From assembly GCF_947488715.1 (NCBI RefSeq), contig NZ_CANLAG010000011.1:18243-82242 (forward strand): DNA of 64,000 bases, written 5' to 3'. Source of the stretch: an uncultured Tateyamaria sp. (GTDB lineage Bacteria; Pseudomonadota; Alphaproteobacteria; Rhodobacterales; Rhodobacteraceae). The translations under genes were made by a program, and so were the position numbers. Position 1 is the stretch's first letter, and each line of letters starts with the position of its first letter. This document shows positions 28,399 through 35,633 of this stretch, in pieces. The notes under the pieces are model-generated. The model was not told the DNA's origin. It did not search any database and saw only the letters and a list, made by a program, of their open reading frames with translations.

Positions 28399-29709
28399 TT
28401 ATCTGAATGCGCCCGGCATGACCGTCTTGGGCAACCACAGCACAATCTCGGGAAATGCAGCCAGCAAAATGAGGATGATCAGCATCGGCGCAAGGATAAA
28501 CACCACCTCGCGCAGCACCTGCACCACGTTCAATCCGCCGATGGCCGCCGATATCAACAGACAGAGCCCGTAAGGCGGCGTCACCAACCCAAACGCAAGC
28601 GACACGATGCCAATGATCGCAAAGGCAATCGGGTCCACGCCACCGGCCTGTGCAACGGGCATAAGGACCGTGCCTAGGATGATGATGGTCGGGATCGCGT
28701 CGATAAACAGGCCGAACAGCAAAAAGAGAAGCGCAATCAACAAGGCAGTTCCGAACGGCCCGAATTCCCAAGCGGTCAGCACGCTGACAATCAAACGAGG
28801 CGCGTTGTAAAACGAAAGCAACCAGCCAAAGGCCGAAGCCGTGCCAATGGCAAAGAGCGAGATGGCTGCAAAGCGGGCAGTATCATAGAGGATGCCGCCG
28901 AAATCTTTGACCGTGACTGTGCGGTAGACAAACATACCGAGGATGAGTGCATAGACCGCGGCGATGATGGCACTTTCGGTTGGTGTCACAAGGCCGCCCA
29001 CGATACCGCCAATGACAAAAACCGGCGTCAACAGTGCCAACGCGGCGCCTTTCCAGGCGGCCCAGAATTCTCCCCAATTGGGCGACGCCGTCACGGGATA
29101 GTTGCGGACCTTTGCAAAGACATAGACCGTCGTCATCAGCGCCAGACCGATCATCAGGCCGGGGATCGCGCCCCCGAGAAACAGCGCGCCCACTGACACT
29201 TGCATGACACCGCCCCACACGATCATCAGGATCGAGGGCGGAATGATCACCCCCATCACCGAAGAACAGGCTGTGATAGCGACGGCAAAGCGGGTGTCGT
29301 AGCCTTCTTTCTGCATCGCGGGGATCAGGATTTTTCCGATGCCCGCGGCATCCGCGGTGGACGACCCAGAGATACCGGCAAACAGCATAGAGACAGCCAC
29401 GTTCACATGCCCGAGCCCCCCCGGCATCCAGCCCGTCAGCACCCGCGCCAGTTCGATCAGGCGGTCCGTGACTTTGCCTGAGTTCATCAGGTTTGCCGCC
29501 AGCAAAAAGAACGGGACCGCCAGCAGGATAAAGGAATTGTAGGACTGGAACATCCGGTCCAGAACGATGAAAGGGGTTAGCCGCAGTTCCAGCAAAACGA
29601 CCGGAATGGTCGCCAGGCCCAGGGCAAATGCCACGGGAATACGGATAAAGATCAGGATCAGGAAACCCGCAATCAGCATCGACGCGGCGGTGGCGGTATC
29701 AAGTATCAT
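28399..29709 (-). CDS. dctM: TRAP transporter large permease (DctM)
   Basis: 436 residues, about 12 hydrophobic segments, the sodium-coupled transport subunit of a TRAP importer. Family motifs PFFLLAANLMNSGKVTDRLI, MLFAGISGSSTADAAGIGKI and PPSILMIVWGGV are present. Its ATG overlaps the dctQ stop codon (ATGA), so the two membrane subunits are translationally coupled. Confidence 0.94.
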   Translation of the reverse strand: MILDTATAASMLIAGFLILIFIRIPVAFALGLATIPVVLLELRLTPFIVLDRMFQSYNSFILLAVPFFLLAANLMNSGKVTDRLIELARVLTGWMPGGLGHVNVAVSMLFAGISGSSTADAAGIGKILIPAMQKEGYDTRFAVAITACSSVMGVIIPPSILMIVWGGVMQVSVGALFLGGAIPGLMIGLALMTTVYVFAKVRNYPVTASPNWGEFWAAWKGAALALLTPVFVIGGIVGGLVTPTESAIIAAVYALILGMFVYRTVTVKDFGGILYDTARFAAISLFAIGTASAFGWLLSFYNAPRLIVSVLTAWEFGPFGTALLIALLFLLFGLFIDAIPTIIILGTVLMPVAQAGGVDPIAFAIIGIVSLAFGLVTPPYGLCLLISAAIGGLNVVQVLREVVFILAPMLIILILLAAFPEIVLWLPKTVMPGAFR

Positions 29710-30200
29710 GACGCTGCACCTGCGCGCGCGCGGAACTGCGCAATGGTTTCAAACAAGCGGTATCCCGACAGAACAAGCCAGAACCCACCGGCAATCGGGA
29801 CAGACACATGTGTGATCGCCAGGTTGGCGCGCATCATCACGGAACGCTGGTTGCCACCGAATTCGGTATATTCGATGCCGTAGACCAGAAACAGTGCGCC
29901 AAACACCATGATCGCGAGGTGGACAATGCCGGTCTGGATCAATTGCCCAATTGGGCTTGTGGCATCGCGGGTGATGCGCACATCGAAATGGGTGCCGTCC
30001 CAGACCGCAACGATGGACCCGATCATGACGATCCAGACAAACAGAAACGTCGCCAGCTCTTCGGTCCAGAGATAGGATGGGATCAAGCCCGTGTAGCGCG
30101 ACAAGACCTGCATGGCGACAGGTATGGCCAATGCCCCCATCAACACACCGAGCAGAAGGCGCAAGCCGGCACAAAGCCGTTCGAGTAGTCGTCCAAGCAT
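29706..30200 (-). CDS. dctQ: TRAP transporter small permease (DctQ)
   Basis: 164-residue membrane protein with four hydrophobic segments, the small subunit that joins DctM. Motif YLWTEELATFLFVWIVMIGS is typical of the family. The ATG at 30200 starts MLGRLLERLCAGLR; the frame is open upstream to 30287 through a stem-loop, so the longer start is unlikely. Confidence 0.9.
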   Translation of the reverse strand: MLGRLLERLCAGLRLLLGVLMGALAIPVAMQVLSRYTGLIPSYLWTEELATFLFVWIVMIGSIVAVWDGTHFDVRITRDATSPIGQLIQTGIVHLAIMVFGALFLVYGIEYTEFGGNQRSVMMRANLAITHVSVPIAGGFWLVLSGYRLFETIAQFRARAGAAS

Positions 30201-30254
30201 GATTGCCCTACGTCGTGCAGGGGTGCCAGCAATATCGGCACCCGAAAATGCGTC

Positions 30255-30285
30255 GACGAGCGGTTTGGGAGCCGCCCCGCTCGTC
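30255..30285 (-). promoter_or_regulatory. Intercistronic stem-loop between dctP and dctQ
   Basis: GACGAGCGG and CCGCTCGTC form a perfect 9-bp stem in the 96-base gap between the binding-protein gene and the small permease gene. It mirrors the hairpins after the LIV binding-protein gene and probably raises dctP mRNA relative to the permeases. Confidence 0.6.
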
Positions 30286-30296
30286 AACTTGGGAGA

Positions 30297-31280
30297 TTAC
30301 ATGCCGCGCACGTTGTTCAAAAGCTCGGTGGCGCCAAGCTCTTCGGCATAGGCGTCCTGAACGGGCTGCACCAGCTCGAGCATTTGCTGACGACCGTCGA
30401 ACTCGTGGATCACGATTTGACCGGCGTCGGCCATCTCTTTCAGGATCTCACCATCTGCACCGCTTTCCAGCGCCCGGCCAAAGGCACCGGCCTCAGCACC
30501 TGCTGCCATGATGGCCTCTTGCAGGCCTGCATCCAGACCATCAAAGATCTTGGCGGACATCACGATTGGGCGCACCGTGATCGTGTGCTGTGTCAACGAA
30601 ATATGTGGTGCCACTTCGTAGAACTTGAGGTTCTGAATGGACGCCGCCTCGTTTTCAAAACCCGCAATCACACCGGTCTGAATGGCGTTGTAGACTTCGT
30701 TGTAGGCAATCGCCGAAGGTGCCGCGCCGACGGCATCAAAGGTCTGTGCCTGGATCGGCGCACCCATCACCCGCATGCGGTGGTCTGCAAGTTCCTCCAT
30801 GTTGGTGATCGGCTCGGCTGAGGCCAGGTTGCGCACACCACCACCGTGGTAACCAACGATGACAATCCCCGCCTTTTCACGCAACTCAGCCTCGAGCGGG
30901 GCAAAAGCGTCAGATGCCAGGACCGCGTCCCAGTGTTCCAGATCGCGGAACAGGAACGGCATGTCCATCAACGGAATGGACGCTGAGAACACAGCCATGT
31001 TCGACGGTGCGAGAATTGTATAATCGACCGCAACACCCTGGTTCAGGTACGTCACATAGTCACTTTCGACGCCCAGCTCGCCATTCAGGCGGAGATCAAA
31101 GTCCACCGCGCCGTCGTAGTTGTCAGCGACCAGCCGTTCGAACTCGCGCAGCGTTTTTGTAAACGAGTGCTCCTCATCGAACATGCTCGCACCGCGCAAG
31201 GTCACGTCCGCCTGCGCGATTGCCGCGCCGCTCAGAAATACTGCCGCAACGGCCGTCGCTTTCAGAGAAAAATTGAACAT
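30297..31280 (-). CDS. dctP: TRAP transporter substrate-binding protein (DctP)
   Basis: 327 residues with a signal peptide (MFNFSLKATAVAAVFLSGAA, then IAQA). DctP-family features: a FVR/NL-type region ahead of the ligand-binding arginine (KAGIVIVGYHGGGVRNLASAEPI), PIQAQTFDAVGAAPSAIAYNEVYNAIQTGV, and a C-terminal helix with MLELVQPVQ. The start at 31280 follows GGGAGGATAG. Neighbouring kdgF and SDR genes suggest a uronate ligand. It is first in the operon, divergent from the GntR gene. Confidence 0.92.
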   Translation of the reverse strand: MFNFSLKATAVAAVFLSGAAIAQADVTLRGASMFDEEHSFTKTLREFERLVADNYDGAVDFDLRLNGELGVESDYVTYLNQGVAVDYTILAPSNMAVFSASIPLMDMPFLFRDLEHWDAVLASDAFAPLEAELREKAGIVIVGYHGGGVRNLASAEPITNMEELADHRMRVMGAPIQAQTFDAVGAAPSAIAYNEVYNAIQTGVIAGFENEAASIQNLKFYEVAPHISLTQHTITVRPIVMSAKIFDGLDAGLQEAIMAAGAEAGAFGRALESGADGEILKEMADAGQIVIHEFDGRQQMLELVQPVQDAYAEELGATELLNNVRGM

Positions 31281-31462
31281 TCTATCCTCCCAGATCAGGT
31301 TCAAGTCTTGTTGTTCCTTCGGCCCTCCCAGGCCGAGCATTACGTCCGAAATGCACTCTCACACGACAGGCCCGGCTGCACTCCCTCAAAGCGGGATCAG
31401 ATGCAGGCGGTCAGCCGTCCAAAGCTGGAGCTTTCGGTCATAGGAGTATGTAAGCTCAAATC

Positions 31463-31473
31463 TTGTATACTAG
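31463..31473 (+). promoter_or_regulatory. GntR-type operator half of a pair (site 1)
   Basis: TTGTATACTAG contains the symmetric core TNGTNNACNA expected for FadR/UxuR-like GntR regulators. An inverted copy is at 31544-31554. Both lie between dctP and the gntR gene. Confidence 0.6.
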
Positions 31474-31543
31474 TCAACCATTTTTGCAAAAGTCTCATTT
31501 TTTCGCAAATTTTGGTGACAGCCTCACTGCCGTAACATGTTAC

Positions 31544-31554
31544 CTAGTATACAA
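31544..31554 (+). promoter_or_regulatory. GntR-type operator, inverted copy (site 2)
   Basis: CTAGTATACAA is the exact reverse complement of site 1 at 31463-31473, about 81 bases away. Placed between divergent promoters, the pair could support looping repression of both dctP and gntR. Confidence 0.6.
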
Positions 31555-31609
31555 AAGATCCCTGTTATTCTGCGCAAATTTCTGGCACAGTCCCCAAAAA
31601 TGGAGGCGG

Positions 31610-32302
31610 ATGAAGCAGACGATGGTCGCATTGGGAACACTTGAACGCACAACAAGCAGCGGCGTTGTGTTCGACACTTTGTTCGAACAAATTACTCGTT
31701 TGGAGCTTTTGCCCGGCACCAAGATTTCCGAAACTGACGTGGCAAAATCGTTTGGTGTATCGCGGCAGCCCGTGCGAGAAGCGTTCACGCGACTGGCCGG
31801 CCTCAACTTGCTCTTGATACGGCCCCAGCGCGCCACCATCGTCCGACCATTTTCACGCAAGCTGATTGCCAGCGCCCGCTTTGTACGCGCGGCGATCGAA
31901 TTGGAAGTCGTACGCGCCGCCGCCAAGGACCGCGATACATCCATTGACGCGCCGCTCAAGGCGAACCTCAAACAGCAAGCCGATGCCGTGTCGGCGGGCG
32001 ATGTCACGCTGTTTCACGAACTGGACTATCAGTTTCACCAACTGCTATGCGCGTCGGGCAAGCAGACGTTTGCATTCGCGATCATCGCTGAGAACAAGGC
32101 CCAGGTGGACCGGCTGTGCATGCTATCCTTGACCAGCAAAGAGGCGATGGAAGCGCTCTACGAGGACCACCAGACGCTTTTGAAGGCCATGTTCGGCGGC
32201 GATGCAAAGGCCGCCGACGACGTCCTGAGGGTGCATCTGGATCGTTTGACCCCCACAATTGATGCGATCTACACCACGCACAAAGGGTACTTTGATGAAT
32301 AG
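31610..32302 (+). CDS. GntR family transcriptional regulator (FCD type)
   Basis: 230 residues: an N-terminal winged helix (LFEQITRLELLPGTKISETDVAKSFGVSRQPVREA in two parts) and a C-terminal all-helical FCD ligand domain with the metal-ligand pattern (HELDYQFHQLL, HLDRL). FCD regulators usually sense sugar acids or carboxylates. It is divergent from the TRAP operon, which it probably represses through the paired sites at 31463 and 31544. The ATG at 31610 is preceded by GGAGG at very short spacing; the open frame to 31463 crosses operator site 2 and is rejected. Confidence 0.88.
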   Translation: MKQTMVALGTLERTTSSGVVFDTLFEQITRLELLPGTKISETDVAKSFGVSRQPVREAFTRLAGLNLLLIRPQRATIVRPFSRKLIASARFVRAAIELEVVRAAAKDRDTSIDAPLKANLKQQADAVSAGDVTLFHELDYQFHQLLCASGKQTFAFAIIAENKAQVDRLCMLSLTSKEAMEALYEDHQTLLKAMFGGDAKAADDVLRVHLDRLTPTIDAIYTTHKGYFDE

Positions 32303-32311
32303 GTTTTGGTT

Positions 32312-32698
32312 GTGAGACCGCTCTTTCTGACCTTGGTCGCTCTGATTGCCGTCCTGCACATCTACGTTGCGTGGTTCGAGATTTTTGCGTGGACAAGCCG
32401 TGGGCCGGTTGTTTTTGACACGCTGCCCGCGGAATTGTTCGCTCAGACCACCGAACTGGCCGCGAACCAAGGGGTCTACAACGCCTTTCTGGCGGCTGGC
32501 CTGATATGGGCGCTGTTCATCCGAGACCGTGTCTGGCAACGGCGCGTGGCCATCTGCTTTCTCAGCTTTGTGTTGGTGGCGGGCATTGCCGCAGCCCTGA
32601 CGGTCTCGTTGCGCCCCGGCATGTTTCAAATCCTGCCGTCAAGTGTGGCGATCATTGTTGCGGCGCTGGAGAGACTTTTGGCCCGACGATCAGAGTAG
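32312..32698 (+). CDS. DUF1304 family membrane protein
   Basis: About 128 residues with four hydrophobic segments. Motifs HIYVAWFEIFAW, LAANQGVYNAFLAAGLIW and the polar loop between helices match DUF1304. Function unknown. The start is GTG at 32312 with AGG eight bases upstream (TTG at 32306 is in frame too). It follows the gntR gene by 9 bases and could be co-transcribed. Confidence 0.8.
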   Translation: MRPLFLTLVALIAVLHIYVAWFEIFAWTSRGPVVFDTLPAELFAQTTELAANQGVYNAFLAAGLIWALFIRDRVWQRRVAICFLSFVLVAGIAAALTVSLRPGMFQILPSSVAIIVAALERLLARRSE

Positions 32699-33160
32699 TT
32701 TTCGCTCTGCTCAAGTCCGACAACTCCACAGTTTTTGCGCTTTAAGTGCCAAGCCTGTCAAACGGTTGGCGTAACGCCTACGACAAGTGCGCGAGGGACA
32801 ATTGGCGGAGGCTGGGCAAGCAAATCGACACATGCTCGCACGTCACGCGGCGAAGACCTGCACATCCATCGCCGCATGGATGACGGCGTCGCAGTATCTT
32901 GGGCATGAGGACGTGACGATGGCTGTGCGCCACGATGGGCCTATAGATCGCGAAGAGCAAAGGCGGCTGGTCACCGGGCCAGATGGAGTGAACCAGCAGT
33001 GAGCTGATCCACAAGGAACTGTGGGACTTACGCACGCGAAAGACCAAACACTACGGCAAAAATACCAACCTAAAGAGCAGAGGTGGCGGAGACGAAATAT
33101 CTATTCGTAACCGAGGGCGTTTTCAGGAGGCACAGCAAACATCGTTTTGATCCCGGTCGC
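32699..33160. other. Gene-poor gap with integrase relic
   Basis: About 460 bases between the DUF1304 gene and the convergent subtilisin-like gene. Apart from the integrase-like fragment, a short + frame from about 33001 reads ELIHKELWDLRTRKTKHYG, which may be another decayed fragment. No tRNA and no clear terminator. Confidence 0.4.
32787..33002 (+). pseudogene. Remnant of a tyrosine recombinase (integrase) C-terminus
   Basis: Short open frame of 71 residues. HMLARHAAKT, then AAWMTASQYLGHEDVTMAVRH, is similar in order and spacing to the RH..., W..., SQYLGH... ending of phage-type integrases. The catalytic tyrosine region and the rest of the gene are missing. The surrounding 460-base gap holds no intact gene. 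Probably a decayed mobile-element relic; the match is by eye only. Confidence 0.4.
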
Positions 33161-34279
33161 TTATCCGCACCCTTGCACCTGCAAAAGTCCCGCACCGAAA
33201 ATCGTATCGTGCCCTCTTGTCCCCAGATCTGCCGCTGCCGCAGTCAGAGACCTGCGGATCTCGTTGATCGATTGCCGTGTCAGAGTTTGATCTGCCGCGA
33301 TCGCCGCTGTTACAAAAGGGGCGGCCATAGATGTGCCGCTCAAGATCCGAAGGCTTTTACCGTCACGTATGAGAACATCGACGCCGGGGGCTGCCACGTC
33401 GACGTGAACGCCGCGCCCTGCCTTGCGGAACACAGCGCCATCTCGGTCTACCGCAGTGACGCCAATCACAAAAGGAAACGCTGCCGGGTACAGTGGCGGT
33501 GCGTTCGGACCGTCATTGCCAACCGCTGCAACCAGAACCATTCCATTTCTCGATGCCTGTTCCAGTGCCCTATCCATCAACTTGTTGCGGGGGCCGGCCA
33601 TACTGATGTTGACCACCCTCACGTCATTTGCGGCCAACCAGTCCAGCCCGCGCAGAATTGGAACAACCCCAGCTGCCTCACCGTCGGCAACAACGTTGGC
33701 GCTATAAAGCGGGCGACCTGCCAACCGGCCTGGCCCAACCAACAACGCAGCGACACGCGCTCCGTGTTCTGTCCCAGACGTGTTGGCACCGCCGCCAAAA
33801 TCCTGCTGGATGATCCGGCCTGACGCCAGCGCAGTATCGCTTTTGGGAACACCGCCATCTATCATGCCCACGATAGCTTGGGCCGTGCAGCCCGACGACG
33901 GCCAGCCGATCATCGGGCCTGCATATTCCAAGCCTGCGCCTGTTGTGTTTTGAAGGAAGTAAAGGTGGTTCGCGCCCGCTGCCACACCAGGTACCGCTGC
34001 CTCAATCTCGGCAATGGCTTCTGGGATCGTTGTGCCATCGGGGATGTCAAACACAACCAACGTATCGTTCAATTCAGGCAGCGGATGCTGAGCGCGCACG
34101 ACATATCCGAGCGCTTCAGCCGCAGCGACCAAGCGCTGCGGAGGCTCGGCTGTCAGAACGATCAGCTCATCCAGGCTCTCTACTGCCGCGCGTCGACCAT
34201 CCGGCGTGGTCAGGAATGGGGATTGTGCGGGTGTGCAAGCAGCGATGAAAACGCAGAAGAAAAGCAACAAACGAACCAC
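33161..34279 (-). CDS. Subtilisin-like (S8) serine peptidase, lipoprotein
   Basis: 372 residues from the GTG at 34279, which has a GGAGG ribosome site inside the end of the upstream gene. A lipoprotein signal VVRLLLFFCVFIAAC gives Cys15 as the lipidated residue. The S8 catalytic residues are present: Asp141 (GMIDGG), His172 (TEHGARVA), oxyanion Asn255 (AVGNDGP) and Ser317 (LSGTSMAAP). It is probably anchored in the envelope. It is third in an operon after an ECF sigma and an anti-sigma gene, and may cleave the anti-sigma factor or process the neighbouring RTX protein; both are inference. Confidence 0.9.
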   Translation of the reverse strand: MVRLLLFFCVFIAACTPAQSPFLTTPDGRRAAVESLDELIVLTAEPPQRLVAAAEALGYVVRAQHPLPELNDTLVVFDIPDGTTIPEAIAEIEAAVPGVAAGANHLYFLQNTTGAGLEYAGPMIGWPSSGCTAQAIVGMIDGGVPKSDTALASGRIIQQDFGGGANTSGTEHGARVAALLVGPGRLAGRPLYSANVVADGEAAGVVPILRGLDWLAANDVRVVNISMAGPRNKLMDRALEQASRNGMVLVAAVGNDGPNAPPLYPAAFPFVIGVTAVDRDGAVFRKAGRGVHVDVAAPGVDVLIRDGKSLRILSGTSMAAPFVTAAIAADQTLTRQSINEIRRSLTAAAADLGTRGHDTIFGAGLLQVQGCG

Positions 34280-34280
34280 G

Positions 34281-34844
34281 TCAGTCCTCCGCAACCAATG
34301 ACACAAGCGATGATGCTTCCAGGGTAATTTGGCCACTTTGCCTTGCGGCATCATTTTCGAAAGCGACCCAATACAAGCCCAGTGCGCTCGGCCCGTCCAC
34401 AATCCGTGCGCCGGCTGTGCCAAGCAGTGCCTCAACCTCGGCCAACGTAGCGTCAGTTCGGAACGCAATGGCGAGAGATGGCAAGGCCGGTTCTTCGCTG
34501 ACCGTTCGGAACAGGGGTTCATCGCGGCTTGTCGAAACGAGAAAGGCACTTTGAAGCAAGATCGCGGCGCCCAAAAACAGAGCTGCGATGCGCCATAGAG
34601 GGCGTTCTGTCGAATTGGCTGGCCGGGTGCGTTCGATTTCCGCGCTCAGCCGGTCCCAACCATCTGGCGCTGCGCCATCCTCTTCTGCGAGCGCGCATTT
34701 CAGCCCCCGCATCAGCGCCAACTCTGCGCGAAAGACCGGATCGGTGTCCGCTTGGGCGTCGATCCGCTTCATTGAATCTTCGTCGGTCTGGCCGCGCAGA
34801 TATGCCAGCAATTGATCTTCGTCTTGTCCATCTGGCCGTGTCAT
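34281..34844 (-). CDS. Anti-sigma factor, membrane-anchored
   Basis: 187 residues. The N-terminal cytoplasmic part (LLAYLRGQTDEDSMKRIDAQ) resembles the sigma-binding domain of anti-ECF proteins without a zinc motif. One transmembrane segment (IAALFLGAAILLQSAFLV) lies near residue 85-103, and a periplasmic domain follows with an ACT-like fold hint (LAIAFRTDATLAEVEALLG). It sits between the ECF sigma gene and the S8 peptidase gene. The peptidase start is 1 base beyond its stop codon. Confidence 0.8.
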   Translation of the reverse strand: MTRPDGQDEDQLLAYLRGQTDEDSMKRIDAQADTDPVFRAELALMRGLKCALAEEDGAAPDGWDRLSAEIERTRPANSTERPLWRIAALFLGAAILLQSAFLVSTSRDEPLFRTVSEEPALPSLAIAFRTDATLAEVEALLGTAGARIVDGPSALGLYWVAFENDAARQSGQITLEASSLVSLVAED

Positions 34845-34907
34845 GGCTACCTCACAACCGAATTACATCGTGCTTATTGGACGGGCGAGCCGCAGATTGG
34901 TTCAAAA

Positions 34908-35477
34908 TCATTTTGCCCCCCTGCGCGACAAACATCGCATCAACAGCTGTTTCGCATGATAGATGCGACTTTTGACCGTGCCGTCGGATGTGGCCTCAAC
35001 GCTGGCCGCCTGGGCGCACGTCATCTCCTCGTAGAACACCAGGTGAAGGGCGGTTCTCTGACGCTCAGGCAGCTGATCAATACAAGCTTTCAGGCGTGCG
35101 GCATCCTGCGATGCGCCCAGAACTTCTTCTGCATTCGGAGCATCGTCCGGAAGGGCTTCGTCCGCCTCGCCCAGCGTGACGCGTGCCTGTTTGCGGATGT
35201 GATCGACAGTCTTGTTCCGCGCCAATGTCAGAATCCATGACCGGACGCTTGAGCGACCCTGAAAGCCAGCAGCGCCCCGCCAGACACTGAGCATCGTATC
35301 GTGCACGATGTCATCTGCCTCGGCCGCATCTCTGATGCGAGGCCTGACAAAACGCGCGACCGCATCGGCGTGGTCTTGATACAGTTGCTTCATCGCTGAC
35401 TTGTCGCCTTGCGCCACCCGCGCGACAAGGTCCACACCGTCCCGATCAGGGCTAAAATATGTCTGCTGCTCACTCAT
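34908..35477 (-). CDS. ECF-type RNA polymerase sigma factor
   Basis: About 189 residues. Region 2 (MKQLYQDHADAVARFVRPR, then DIVHDTMLSVWRGA) and region 4 (LPERQRTALHLVFYEEMTCAQAA, then GTVKSRIYHAKQLL) are clear, and region 3 is absent, as in ECF factors. Possible starts are ATG at 35477 or 35483 and GTG at 35495; none has a strong ribosome site. It is followed by its presumed anti-sigma gene and is divergent from the large RTX gene, whose promoter it may use. Confidence 0.9.
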   Translation of the reverse strand: MSEQQTYFSPDRDGVDLVARVAQGDKSAMKQLYQDHADAVARFVRPRIRDAAEADDIVHDTMLSVWRGAAGFQGRSSVRSWILTLARNKTVDHIRKQARVTLGEADEALPDDAPNAEEVLGASQDAARLKACIDQLPERQRTALHLVFYEEMTCAQAASVEATSDGTVKSRIYHAKQLLMRCLSRRGAK

Positions 35478-35633
35478 CCTCATGTGATGCACCACACCAG
35501 AAAGACCATTTCAAGCAGCATCGGCGAACTATCGCTTCCCCTACGTCAAAAAAATTTTGAACCGAGTGCGCGCCCCCCACGACCTAGCCACATGAAACGC
35601 TCAAATGGGCCCCAAGCGACAGGGAATAGATAG

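Noticed and set aside
34280..34549. Upstream extension of the S8 peptidase frame
   Set aside because: It lies within the anti-sigma gene in another frame, while the GTG at 34279 has a strong ribosome site and begins a lipoprotein signal.
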